64,000 nt of DNA, taken from contig NC_072795.1 of NCBI RefSeq assembly GCF_028583425.1, forward strand, positions 69,144,001 to 69,208,000, written 5' to 3'. The position numbers were made by a program, and so were the translations under genes. Source of the stretch: Eublepharis macularius (Eukaryota; Chordata; Lepidosauria; Squamata; Eublepharidae). Positions 12,681 through 24,883 of this stretch are shown in pieces (position 1 is the stretch's first letter; the number at the start of each line of letters is the position of its first letter). The notes beneath the pieces are model-generated. The model did no database searches. It had not been told where the DNA came from and was given only the letters and a program-made list of their open reading frames with translations.

Positions 12681-14547
12681 CTGGTACCTACGCATACACT
12701 GGGCCTGATAGGGTTTTCTCTGGGGTAAGGTACATGGTTTGGTAATGGTGGATTTTTCCACTCTGCTCTTGTCATGGACCAACAATAATCTGGTGAAATT
12801 TAGACTGACTGACACCCGGAACCGCTGCAAGGTTGGGAGGACAATTAGAATGGTCTGAGCCAGGAGGCTGATGAATCCAGAGGGTTTCTGGCAATTCTAT
12901 CAATGCTCTGACTGCTCTCTGGGATAGAGAAATAGCTTGGGCTATTGATACAATCGCCCTTAAGCACCCTCTTTCCCTGGACAGAGCCAACTAGTCTCCA
13001 TGGTTCACAGGGGAACTGAAGGTGATTAAATGGGAGGGATGACAGCTAGAGCACCACTGGCAGAAAACTTGGAGCAAGACTGATCAAACACAGCATACGG
13101 CCTATATTGGAGACTATCTGCTAGGGTGATGGCAGCAAAAAGGCAATATTTCTCTGCCACCATTGCATCTGCATATAATTGTCCATCCAATTTGTTTTTT
13201 TGTAGTTTGAAGGCTTTTACATCATGGCCTCACAGAACTGGTCTGCACAACAGCTCACTGTATCAATTTGCTACTTATTTTGCTGACAAAATCTCCAAGA
13301 TCTATTCTAAGTTAGATGCCAGAGTGGACACATTTTCAGATGATGTACCTTTGACATCTGCGTGTCCAATTTATATGGATACCTTTCCACTTGTGGAGCC
13401 CAAGGATTATGGATGAGGACAAGGTCCTTGCAGAGGTGAGCCCGAGCACCTGTGTTCTTGATTCTTGCACCTTGTGGCTATGAAGGCAGCTACCAGGGGA
13501 GGACTGGCTAAATGGGTAAGGGGAGTGATAAATGCTTTCTTGAGGAATTGAACCACCTGTGATCAAGGAGGCAATAATTCAACCTGTGTTGAAAAAACCT
13601 TTCCTGAGCCCTCCTATGTTGGAGAACTTCAGGCTGGTCTCCAGTCTTTCATTTTTTGAGCAAGGTATTAGTGTGGGTGGTTGCTTCTCAGCTGCAGGAG
13701 TTCTTGGAAGAGACTGGTTTTCTAGATCCATTTCATTTTGGCTTTAAGTCAGGATGTGGAACAGAGATTGCTCTGGTTGCCTTGGATGATGATCTCTACG
13801 GAGAACTAGACAGGGGCAGTGTGACCCTGCTTTTCTTGCTGGATCTCTCAGCAGTGTTTGATACTATTGACCATGGTATCCTTCTGAGCCACCTCTGGGA
13901 CTAAGGAGCACTATGCTATAGAGGTTTGAGTCCCATCTGGGTGACTGGCCTCAGGTGGTACTGGGGGACTCCTGTTCAACTCCATGGCTATTAAAACTTG
14001 TGGAGTCCCACAGAGCTTGATTTTATGCCCCGTGTTATTTAACATTTACATGAAGGTACTGCAAGAGGTCATCAGGAGATTTGGGCTGTGGTATTACTGA
14101 TATGAGAATATACCCAGCTCTACCTTTCTTTTCATCTAATTCCAACGATGATGTTGATGTTATAAACTAGTGCTTGGAGTGAGTAATAGGCTGGATGAGG
14201 GTGAACAAGCTGAAACTTAATCCTGACAAGACAGAGGTTCTCTGGGTTAGTAGAAAGGCTAACCAGCAATGTGAAATCTCTCCCATCTTGGATGGAGTTA
14301 CTTCCTCTGAAAAGCCAGATTTGCAATTTAGGAGTACTGTTTGACACAGCAGTCACCTTAGAAAACCATGTGGCTCCAGTGCCTTGGAATGCATTTGCCC
14401 AGCTTCAGCTCATTCATCAGTTGTGTCCATTCCTGATTCAGTCAGATCTAGCCACAGTAATCCATGCCTTAGTTACATCTCAAAAGGACTAGTGCAATGT
14501 ACCCTCTTTGAGGCTGCTTTGAAGATGGTTTGGAAACTGCAGCTAGA

Positions 14548-14796
14548 GAGCCAGTTTGGTGTAGTGGTTAAGAGCGCGGGACTCTAATCTGGAGAACTGA
14601 GTTTGATTCCCCACTCTTCCGCTTGAAGCCAGCTGAGTGACCTGGTCAGTCACAGCTTCTAGGAGCTCTCTCAGCCCCACCCACCTCACAGGGTGTTTGT
14701 TGTGGTGATAATAATAGCATACTTTGTAAACTGCTCTGAGTTGGCATTAAGTTGTCCTGAAGGGTGATATATAAATCAAATATTATTATTATTGTG
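14548..14796 (+). repeat. tRNA-derived SINE, full-length copy
   Basis: This is the best-preserved copy in the window. It has the head GAGAGCCAGTTTGGTGTAGT, box A-like TGGTTAAGAGCG, box B-like GAGTTTGATTCCCC, body with CCCCACCCACCTCACAGGG, and tail AAATATTATTATTATT. It is inserted in L2 copy 1. Confidence 0.88.
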
Positions 14797-15659
14797 CAGA
14801 ATGTGGCTATTGGGAACATGTGACTCTGATATAGCGACTACACTGGCTACTGATCCGTTCCTGAGCCCAATTCAAGGTGCTGGTTCTATCTTATAAAACC
14901 TAAATGACCTGGGTATCTGAAGGACTGTCTTCTCCCATATTTTCCTGCCTGGCAGTTGACATCACAGAGAGAGGCCTTCCTGATTGTTCCATCACCCCAA
15001 GAAGTTCAGTTGGTGGGTACACGGGAGGGAGCCATTTTGATGGCTGTTCCATGATTGTGGAACCATCTCCCCAGGGAGGTGCATCTGGCCTCCTCACTCT
15101 CTAGTTTCAGGGGCATCTGGACTGTTCTATTTAGGATAGCTTTTTAATATGGTTTGAATTTTAACTGTTTCAATTCTGCTTTTAACTTTTTAAAATATAT
15201 TTATGTAAGCTGCCTTGAGCACCTTCAGAAAAAAGGTGGCATTACTTTAAACAAACAAATTTACTGATGTATCTTAGAGATTTTCTGGTCAGCAAGATTG
15301 GTGCTTCTGTTGTAGCCCTGGTTGACATGAGGAATATGGAGATGATATCGTCTGTGGACAGCATTTCCCCAAGCATCCTCTCTCCATCCATGTAATCTGG
15401 AATGCCCCTTGATTTACTGAGGAGCTTTGGCCAATGAAATGGTTATGCAGGTGATTAGAGCACAATGAAGAAAAACTCAAAGTAAATGCAACCAAACACG
15501 GTGAGTACATTATTGCACCTACTCTGTGGCAGTGATGGCAGCATAGTGAGCTCACTTCTCTGTCACTATTGCATCTGCACAGTGCTGTCTGGTGAGCTCC
15601 AGAGAATGTTGATCCAGAAAACATACAAGCCCGTTGTGATTCCTTTGCAATGTATTGCC

Positions 15660-16410
15660 ACCCTAGTCGGAATGAAGAGACAGACACCAAATTGGAGATA
15701 AAGGCCACTTTATTAACTTTATACAACTAAAACAAGCCAAACAGCGGCAAGGACCTAAAGCGGTAGAGGTCAAGCCATGGGGTCCCCCATAGACCACGGC
15801 CTTGACCTGTCTGGGTGAGCCCTGAAGCCCCGGGTGTGACCCATCCTGTGAATGGTGCGGACCCAGCCGGCCAGGCAATTTGGTCACCCCCCCTTTAAGC
15901 TCCTGAACAGCTCAGCCGTATAGCAGTGAGGGAAGTACTTGCAGGTGGGGGTTCCCGAAGGCAGCCTGCCCCTGCATCTGGCAGCCATCAAAGAAGTACC
16001 AGCCCTTTGGGCAGGCCCCTCTTCCCATCAATAGGGAAACACCAAGGGTGCTCACTGGCGCGCATCCTACTCCAGCTCAAACCTGCCATGACACTGCTAA
16101 CAGGCACCACCTTAGCCAATCACCTCAGTACCTGAAATAGGTGCAAGGTAGGCAAAACACACACAACCTTCTGATGCCAATTGGAAAGAGGGGTAAAAAA
16201 TTCCTACCTGGCTCTGATAACAGCAGCCAGCTAGTCCTACACCAATACAGGGAGAGGAGGGTGGGCCAAGCGACTTTCTCCACTGTGGCTGGGAAGGGCA
16301 GAGTGGCCTCCTAAGGCCCTTGCTCCGTTGTCCCAGCCAACCCATATTAGGAAGTGGGGGTGGTGCTGTCTCCCTCTTCCAGCACAGCAAAAAATGGCCC
16401 CTGGCTTCAG
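15660..16410. other. GC-richer insertion of unknown family within L2 copy 2
   Basis: This block breaks the L2 sequence. It opens with GGCCACTTTATTAACTTTAT, which on the minus strand would place an AATAAA signal near its end, and it is richer in GC than its surroundings. A solo LTR in antisense orientation is one possibility, but no terminal TG/CA ends or duplication were confirmed. Confidence 0.3.
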
Positions 16411-16643
16411 CAGCTTTGCTGCGTGCCAGGATAGAGCCATATTGTGCAAATAAAGCTGCTCACATTTGCCATGACAACATATTTGGACTGGTTCAGTCTC
16501 AGGATTTTACTGGAGTGCAGTCTGGTCCTAGTTGTATGGATGACATTCAGTTGGTGAGGCCTGATAAACTGGACAAGGGGTTTCAATGTTTGTGGTTCAC
16601 CATGTCCTCTCTTGCCACTCATGGCTAATACTATCATGACAGG

Positions 16644-17206
16644 CAGGGCCGGCGCACGCATGGAGGCCAGGTAGGCGGTGACCTCGGGCGCGTGTGTCTT
16701 TGGAGGGGCGCCGGAGGGGGTGTCGGGGGCAGAGGCGCGCACAGCGAAGCTGGCATGACTGGGATACAGCTACTGCTGCAGCCAGCCAGCCAGCTCCGTG
16801 CTGCTGCTGCCGCCGCTGCCGCCACACACCCCAGCTGGTCGCAGCCTCCGGGCGCCGCCCCAGCAGCGGCTCGCGGCTTGTGCGCCCAGCTGGGGTGCGT
16901 GGCGGTGGCAGCACGGAACTGGCTGGCTGGCTGCAGCAGCAGCAGCAGCAGCCAGCCATGCCAGCTCCGCTGCGTGCTCCTCCACCCCAGCCGGTTGCAG
17001 AAGCCGTGAGCTGTTGCTGGGGTGGCGCACGGAGCAGCCTCCGCGCGCTGCCCCAGCAGCAGCTTGAAGCTTCTCTGCTTGGGGCTCCGCGAGCTGCCCA
17101 GCTCCCCTGCGGCACGTGATGACATCTGTGATGATGTCATCACGCAGTCCGTGGTGTGCGTGTGTGCGCGCCGCCTCGGACGCCAGAACCTCTGGCACCA
17201 GCCCTG
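16644..17206. mobile_element. GC-rich non-autonomous hAT element with 8-bp target duplication
   Basis: The element begins CAGGGCCGGCGC and ends GGCACCAGCCCTG. It is flanked by perfect direct copies of ATGACAGG (16636-16643 and 17207-17214), the hallmark of hAT insertion. The 563-bp body is CpG-rich and carries CAG/CTG runs in inverted arrangement (CTGCTGCTGCC near 16800, CAGCAGCAGCAG near 16935). Long open frames here on both strands come from base composition, not coding. Confidence 0.9.
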
Positions 17207-17719
17207 ATGACAGGCTGAACTGGTTAACAGGAAGTAATAAATGCCTTTCTGTGTAAGGATGTAGTTCTAACTGTTTTGAAAGAGGTAGCTGTGGGACTCC
17301 TCCTGGAGAAGACATCCTTGGACACAAACAGTCCAAACAACTACAGCGCAGTGGCCAATATTCCATTCTTGGGCAAGGTGCTTGAGTTGGTAGTGGCTTG
17401 GAAGATATATTGATGCTTATACCATGCTTTGATGGTTCCATTGTTACTTGACCAGCCTGCATATCTACTTTGACCCAGAGATGTCTGAATAAGACAAATA
17501 ATCAATTTAGTCAAAACTAACTCTGGAGATTCAGCTAAGAAAGTTAGAGGAAAACATGCTATGGAAAAAAGGGAATTAATTTAGAGAAAAAATTCTTCCT
17601 AACTCTCAACAAGACAATGTGTTTAAAGACATGTGTGGAAGTAAGTAAGGCTGGTCCCTGGGAGAAATATTCCTAGCACCAACACTGGTTCATCCTATTC
17701 AAAATCTATTTTCAGTTAT

Positions 17720-18180
17720 TGTTGTTGTTTATAGTCTGCCTTTCTTACTGAGACCCAAGGCAGATTACAAGTGCAAGGGAAATTCAATATAATCAACAGC
17801 TAGGGTATTCACTGAACAAAATACAATAATGAACAACAATTAGGACATTAACAATGCAATCCTAAGAAGGGTTACTCCAGTCTAAGACCATTGAAACCAA
17901 TAGGCTTAGACTGGAGTAACTCTTCTTAGGATTGCACTGTGAGTGAGCAGATACAATAGGAATAGGGAATGGTAGCAGAAAATTTGAAACAACCAAAAAG
18001 CTGAGGACAAAGAAGAAATCTTTCTTAAACAAAGTGTAACTAGTTAACATGGCATGTTTAGCGATGTAGAAACACCCTAGTAAGAGCATATCTACAGCAG
18101 CCGACAGTACCCAATGACGTTATCTATAGTCCCTGTCCCTACCAAGGCATCTCTCTGAGCTATTTCTTATGACACAGTCC
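17720..18180 (-). repeat. LINE 3'-type repeat (TATAGTCTGCCTTTCTTACTGAGAC family), interrupted
   Basis: The opening TTTATAGTCTGCCTTTCTTA CTGAGAC... is shared with 43014-43320 and 63430-63790, so this is a dispersed family, probably an antisense LINE 3' end. A palindromic element (17846-17945) is inserted in it. Confidence 0.55.
17846..17945. repeat. Palindromic miniature element
   Basis: The left arm contains GCAATCCTAAGAAGGGTTAC TCCAGTCTAAG and the right arm its near-exact reverse complement CTTAGACTGGAGTAACTCTT, then CTTAGGATTGCACTGT. The loop (ATTGAAACCAAT) is itself partly complementary. This is a common short fold-back repeat of lizards. Half-copies occur near 44697. Confidence 0.75.
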
Positions 18181-18189
18181 TATAATATA

Positions 18190-18705
18190 GATAGTTATGT
18201 ACAGTACATATCTGATGTCTCCAAGGATAAATTTGAAAGGATCAGTTTGTGAGTAAGACACCGGATAGGTGTTTCTTGGCACAGACTGTTTAGGATTCCA
18301 ATTTAATGACTAACTTTGGCCACTTCTTTAGAACTTCCATGGTTTTCTTTTTTTTCCCAAGTCTCATTCTTTAAAAGAAAACAGGATGATAACTGATGAC
18401 TCAGGGCTTTTGAGACAGGATTTTTACTCTGCTTTTTAACCATAGTCTGCCTGTGAGATAAAGTCATCACCTGGTGACTTGCTTTGTATGCCTTCCATGT
18501 TTAACACATGGAGCAGGGCATTTTCTATGGTGTCCTCCTATTTCTGGAATTCTCCCTTAGAAAAGGTTGCAGGTGGCCAAAGCAAAAGCAAAACCAAAAG
18601 CCATGTAATACCTTTTATTAAGATCAAACAAAATTACATAAAACAATGTAAAAGCTTTTGAGTTCTCTGGAACTCTTAGCTAGGCTGCATGTTTAAAAAG
18701 GGGAG

Positions 18706-18744
<39 letters not shown>

Positions 18745-20180
18745 AATTTAAAGTCTTGCTCTTAAAGCCTCTTCTTGGCAACCTGGGCAGAATGCCAGAC
18801 AGCTTGGAATAGATGAGTGCTGGGCAGAACTGGTAAGCTGTACTTTTGGTTGGGAAGAGAGAAGGGGGACCTAATGGCCATCTCCAGTTGCAAATATAAA
18901 GGCCAATGGTTAATTAAATGCCTCCCTAATGTCAAAGAGAACACATAGGTCCCTTAAAAGGCTGACAATAGAGGAGGGAAATATTAACATCAGTACTGGA
19001 GATTAAAGTCACCATATGCTAGACAATTCAATTTGCCCTTTCAGTTCTGGCCAGCAGGCACCTAGTGGAATCTGTTTTATTTCAGAAAGGCCTTTGATGG
19101 TTTTAGCTGTTGACTCTTTAGTTTGCAATTTGTGCTAAACTGTTTAGCTTGCAGTTTATGTTTCTATCGTTCTGCTGCTTGTTTTAGTCTATATTGCTGC
19201 TGTTTTATGAACACTTTCCTGTTTTATTAATCTAAATTGGTTGCTATTTTCATGCCTATTTTTGCTATTTTAAAAACTGTACTGCTGGCTACTGTTAATT
19301 TTTAGTTGGTTTTTATTGTTTTTGTAGCACAGAGTGTTGTTATTGAGCAGAAAGATGTCAGACTGCAGTTTTTAGTAAAGGATCAGTGGCCTGGAGGCAA
19401 CAGTGCAATGCTAAATGGAGTTATGCCCTTCTAAATTTGGTTTAGGTTTGCACTGGCGATCTTGACGTCTTTTCAAAATTACACAATTACCATTCTGTCC
19501 TCACAGGGTTCTATATCTGTGCTATATATAACATGCATCCAATCCTATGGGGGGAAAGCAGCTTGGAAGTGTGGTTTCGAACAGAAAAATGGCCAGCATA
19601 GAAAGCACATTCTCAATGCAATGCTTCTCAATACAAAAATGCCACCTCGTGAAGATACTTTTTATTCACTTTTCAGCGGGTTGGATCCTAATAGCTTCTT
19701 TTCTGATACAAAAGGAGGATCTCCCTTTGATTCCTAACATGCTAAGCCACGGGTTGTGGACAAAAAGCCACACAAGATGGGACTGCATGAGGAGAGAAAT
19801 TGGACCAGATAGCTCCTCCTTCCTCTTGCACCAGAAAATTGGACAAGATCTATTACTTCCTTTTTTCCAAGAAAAATCTCCTTCCTCTGATTTCTCACAG
19901 TGCAAAACCATTGGTTTTCACCAATTGTAATTTGTAAATTACAGACAACATAGTCTGTATCAATCACACTTGTGGTAGCAACAACATCCAAATCTCCATT
20001 ACTAGAACTGCAGCACCCCCACCCTGCTATAACTACACAACAGGCAGAATTTCAGCAGCTTTGCCTTTGCATGCAGCAACAGGGGGAAGTCCTGCCTGTT
20101 GCATATTTGCTTGCCATGAAGCTAGAAAAAATAGGAGAGAAAAAAGACAGCAACTACTAATCAGGACAGCATCTGACATG
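18190..20180. other. Intergenic DNA with a (GA)n microsatellite
   Basis: A GA dinucleotide run spans about 18708-18742. Overlapping frames near 19462-19991 on both strands match nothing I recognise. Confidence 0.4.
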
Positions 20181-20183
20181 AAG

Positions 20184-20275
20184 AAAGAAAGAGGAGTTAG
20201 CCGTGTTAGTCTGTAGTAGCAAAATCAAAAAGAGTCCAGTAGTCTTAAAGGTGCTACTGGACTCTTTTTGATGAA
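20184..20275. repeat. Short dispersed repeat with hairpin
   Basis: The segment GCCGTGTTAGTCTGTAGTAG CAAAATC is a common sauropsid repeat end. It is followed by AAAAAGAGTCCAGTAG and, 11 nt later, the complement CTACTGGACTCTTTTT. A related 3' piece lies near 59995-60060. Confidence 0.6.
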
Positions 20276-20639
20276 GAAAGAAAGATCTGGGTTCACCCTT
20301 TTATCTGGTGAATTTAACAAATCTGGTAAAATGAACCTTAATATAGTTGCAGGGACAATGTAGGCAGAAAACAGAAGCTATTAGTACAATTCGTATATTT
20401 ATTAACCCTTTTCTATATAATTCCCCAACGTGTTTCTCTTTCCCTCTGCCCTTTCTTTCCAGTTTTCCTCATTGTGGCTTTTCCCACCCTCCTTCTCACC
20501 CTCTTAACAACTTGCTTGGTCTAGCTGTATTCAATAAATACTATTACTTAATAACCCACCACATGTATTACCCACTCAGTTTTATTGCTCACAGGTCTCT
20601 TCACATTCCCACTGTGTTAGAATACCATTACCAGACCTT

Positions 20640-20990
20640 TAATCTTCTAATGGCCTCATGCTTGTTTCTGGGCACAATCCAAAGGACAGGTGTTGGCCTT
20701 AAAGCCCTAAATGGTCTAGGACCAGGATGTCTAAAGTGAAGCTTTCTCTGACCTATATAAACCTTCCTATCAGCTGAAACAGTAATTAATTATCCTTCTC
20801 TGGGAGTTCACATCTTTGGATGCTAAGCAGAAGTCTACTGGAAACAGAGCTTCCATGTTTATTTAAAATATATATACATCTGCCCTTCCCATCCTGAAAG
20901 ATCCCCTGGGGAGCCTACAACATCTTAAAGGCAAGAGTTAAAACAGAAACCAATTAAAAACGAAACAGTAAGCCAACCAACAACCTACTC
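20640..20990. repeat. L2-like LINE fragments
   Basis: Around 20690-20740 the plus strand reads GLKALNGLGPGCLK, the C-terminal ALNGLGPxYL motif of L2 ORF2. Around 20870-20960 is an antisense 3' tail resembling that at 11340. Confidence 0.5.
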
Positions 20991-22049
20991 CCATTGCATC
21001 CCATTTGTGGAACATCAATTCAAGTGATGTTCATTTGGTGCCATCTTTGTTAGGTTTTTAGTGCTAGTTTGCCCAAGCTTTTGACAATTGGCATTTCAGT
21101 GTATTTTGCTCCTCTGATGTTTTACTTGACCACTTTGCATGCTTTTAAATGCTGCTGCCACTTTGATTAATATCAGTTTTTATGTTGTTTCATTTTTTAA
21201 AAGTAAGTCACCTTGAATGCCCAAAGGCAGAAAGCTGACACAATTTTTTCAAAAAACCACACAAAAACAAAGATGGTCTACAGGTGCCCTGCCAACTGTA
21301 CCCATTCAAACTGTACCCCACTGTACCCATTCAAACCTGGCCTCACTGGCAATACCACATTTTAATCAAGGTGTGTTAAACCTTTTTGCTCAATTTAATT
21401 TTTAAGATAAAGAAACACATTTTACTTCCATAAAAGGCAAAAAAAAATCCCTCCCATACTCACCCCAGCAGCAGCAGTAGCAAGTAACATGGGATTAGAT
21501 GGAAATGGTGTCCACACCCCGCTCCTGATATTGCTTACTGCTGTTGCCAGCCCACCCCACCCATCCCCCCCTTCCTCCATCAAATTTGCACAAAAGCACA
21601 GACATGATGATAATTCATGCTGCTGCCACCTGGCAGCCCCCTTTCCCCTCCCTTTTGCTTTGGCACCTGACCATACTGTAAAGCTACTGCAAGGCTCAGA
21701 TGGGAGAAGTCTTATTGACTGTGAGTGAGCATCCACGTGGATGTTATATGCACAGTTGCTCTTCAGTTCATCCTTTGAAATTGATCAAAAGGGGGTTTAA
21801 AAGGTGAAACTGGGGAGACCCATGAGTCAGAATGAGCATGTGCGCTTCTATTTAAATTGGGGTTTTCTGCATTCCATGCAGAGGAAAATCCCTCTTTTGA
21901 AACAGCCAAGAAACCTGGTATGTATATTTCAAATGTTTTCTGGAAAAGCAAAGCTCCACAGCCACTCTTCCTCAAGAGGAGGCTGATCAAGAAGCATGTT
22001 CAATTGTGACCTTCCTTCCTGCCACTGCTACCAATGACTTCATATCATA

Positions 22050-22265
22050 GGTAGGAGGGAGACTGGCTTGGCAGAGCGTCTGGTTTGCATGGAGAAGATC
22101 CCTATGTCAATTCCCCATAGCTACAGACAGTTAAAAGGATCAGATCATGGGTGATGTGAGAGAGCTCTGCCAGAGACCCTGGAGACCTACTGCTGGTCAG
22201 AGTAGACAGTACTGTCATTGAGAGACCAACGGTCTGACTTGGTAGCTTCATGTGTATCTAAGTGC
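22050..22265 (+). repeat. Second tRNA-derived SINE family
   Basis: The head GGCAGAGCGTCTGGTTTGCAT is tRNA-like. The body carries CAGAGACCCTGGAGACCTAC and ends near CGGTCTGACTTGGTAGCTTC. This matches a widespread squamate SINE distinct from the family at 14548. Confidence 0.65.
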
Positions 22266-24880
22266 TTGCGTTCTGCATCTATGAAGATTGCCAGGTGATC
22301 TTTACTTTTAAATCCTGACTATTCAGACCTTGGGCTCATGTACAGAGACCAGAAAGGTGTTAGATATCTTCTCCACAGTAAGAAAAAATACTTAATATAC
22401 AAAGCTCCTTCTGCCGAGCCAGGTATACTGGTTTATCCAGCTCTGTGTTGTTAATTGATGGTGTTTCTCTGGGGTCTCAGGCACAATTTTCCAGTGCTTG
22501 TTACCCAAGCCCATTTTAACCAGAGATGTCATGACTGAATTTGAGACCATGTTCTCTAGCCTCCATCCCTCCTCTGAACTCAGGTCTCTGTATAATATAT
22601 GGAAGAGGATTCTGATAAGGTATGTCATACATTCATTCAGATATATTCTGAAAAGAAAAAATATTCTTTATTTCTAAAAATACATCAGCAGCCTTTTTAT
22701 TAAAAAAAAATCCCATACAGAATGAAGTTTGCCTATATAATCATATTGACTCTCAGTTCTTTAAAATGTACAAAACGAAGCACTATGTTAAAATCAGAAG
22801 TGTTATTATTGCCAATCACAAAGAATACCATGCAGAACAGCAATATTGGTGGCAAAAAAGCTCAATGATGCTATTTTTAATGATGTATGATTCCAACCCA
22901 TAATGTGTGACGGTTGCCAAGGACATGCTTTGGTTATAACTTGAAAGGTTCATGCAAAGACCAAAGACCACACCCTAAGCATTACTGTTTTGTGAATGGT
23001 CTTCGCCATGGCAATAGCTAATAAATTGGTTTTAGTTTTTGATTCATTAGTGAATCATTGCCATCACCATTTACACCCTTGTTCATCATCAGTAGTTTAC
23101 CACATGAAAATAAACATGCAAATGATTAACTACAGATAGACTATGATTAACTATGGGCAGCTCATGTGTCCATATACTTTTCACACATAACAGCTACATG
23201 GAATCTGATGTGGAAATAAATTTCTTCTGAACTTATTTTTCATCAAATAAAAAGAAAGCCTCTAGCCCTCATTGTTGCGGAGAAAATTATGGATATGAAC
23301 AAACACTGCAGACAAATTCAAAAAGACAAGCTTTTTCAGAGCTTTCATAATCCTGCAGATTAGGTGCTGGCTGTATTAGTAATTCATGTAACTGACCCAA
23401 TTAGATCAGGCCTTAGTTTAAACAAGGCAAAAGGATAGTGAAATGCTTCCAGTGAATATTGATAAACAGGCTTAAACTTGATAAAAGCAAATTCTAGAAT
23501 GAATGCTACAATTGCGGGGAAATGGGAATTGTTAAAATAAGGCAATTTCATATACAAAATATTTACTTTTGATCACTGATACACTGACTCAGAGGTGACG
23601 TAGACACCTTTGAAATTAGTTTAGCTGTAAAAATGGAAGGATTGCATTGTAAACTGAGAGGAGTCAGGCATTCTATCTGTTTTGCTCTTTTGTATTTTTA
23701 TTAGGACTTTACAGGTTCTTTGGTGATTACTCCACTCTAAAAAGGCTTTAATTTTTCCTGCTGGCTCTTGCTTGCCATTGCTACACCTGTTTTCCTTGGG
23801 GCATGGAACTTTTGTCTACCAAGTGCAGACTTGCAACAATGGCAATCTTTTACTAAAAGGCACATTCCAAAGATATAAAATATTACCCTCTGATTCACAT
23901 GGGTAGAAGAAAGTGAGTGCAAGACGGGACATGAAAGGAAATATCAAGAGACTCCCTTCCTTGTGCCTGCCTCTCACATGGCAACTCAACAACACACCCT
24001 GGCTCTACATTTTGAGCCCCCTAGTGCTTTAGCAGATAGCTAAAAAGTAAAACAAAACACAGCCTCAGGAGGTGTATGAATGCACCACAATGCTGTGGGG
24101 AAGCAGGAAAACAATCTGCTTCTCAACAGTGTTGAACTCAGGGCAGATAATCTATGTGGAAATGGCCTAGCTCTGATTCCACACCCCACTGTGACATATA
24201 ATGGACTGCAGAGAATTGCTGCATGCCATTCAATGTAACTGTAAAACAGAGACATCTATGCCAGCAATGGTGAGGCAAAGCATTCACTGAAAAAATTGAG
24301 AGACACATCATTCATCATCACCCTTGAGCAAAACTCTTTCAAATGGAGGCTTAGGTGTGAAGTTGCTGAGCTGGAATTCTTATACAGATTTGATGCTATC
24401 AAGCTTGAGTTCAGTTGGGAGAGGGCTAGCTCACTGTAGAAAGCAGTTGTCCGTCTTTGCAGGCGTATGGACGTTGTTTGTCTTCCTTTGTCAGTTCATA
24501 AATGAATACATTTCTACCCATCCCTTCCTCCAAGGAACTTAAAACAGCAAACACAGTTCCCCCTCTTCTTAGTTGGCCCAAAGTGATGAAATAAACATTG
24601 TTGAGTGGAGATTAACCTGGGTCTCCACACTGTTTTGACACTAACCACAATACCACATTAGTGCAAAACAATTTTCACAGTAAATGAAAATAAATGTGGA
24701 GGAGACATAATTTGTTGTCAAAGACATCCTAGTGAGCTTTATTGCTGAGCCGGAATTTGAATCCCACAGGTCCATCCAAGAGTCTATTTGTAATATCATA
24801 TTGGAAGAGAGAAAGAAAAAGAGGGGGAACATAACAAGAAAGGAAGGAAGAAATCAGTATTTACATTGGCAAAATGGCCA
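22266..24880. other. Intergenic DNA, no feature recognised
   Basis: AT-rich sequence with no CpG cluster, no splice-flanked coding block and no clear repeat boundary. Confidence 0.35.
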
Positions 24881-24883
24881 TTG

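Larger units (their letters stand above)
12190..15240 (+). mobile_element. L2-type LINE copy 1 (decayed ORF2)
   Basis: Fragments of an L2/CR1-clade ORF2 can be read in order. An endonuclease-like part lies near 12240-12850. The reverse transcriptase part includes LLFLLDLSAVFDTIDHGIL near 13830-13885, preceded by GFKSGCGTEIALVALDDDL, which is the family's LLDLSAAFDTVDH segment. A 3' tail ends near 15240. The frame is broken many times. Two younger elements sit in it: the hAT-type element at 12426 and the SINE at 14548. Confidence 0.8.
15250..17460 (+). mobile_element. L2-type LINE copy 2 (decayed, interrupted)
   Basis: Recognisable pieces include the region around 15525-15590, which parallels 13120-13180 of copy 1, and a segment near 17330-17400 reading NNYSAVANIPFLGKVLE, the family's NYRPVANLPFLGKVLE motif before the reverse transcriptase core. 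It is interrupted by an unassigned GC-richer block (about 15660-16410) and by the hAT-type element at 16644. Confidence 0.7.

Noticed and set aside
16597-17462. Long overlapping open frames up to 230 residues on both strands
   Set aside because: They fall in the GC-rich hAT element at 16644-17206, whose composition suppresses stops; the alanine/serine/glutamine-rich products are compositional.
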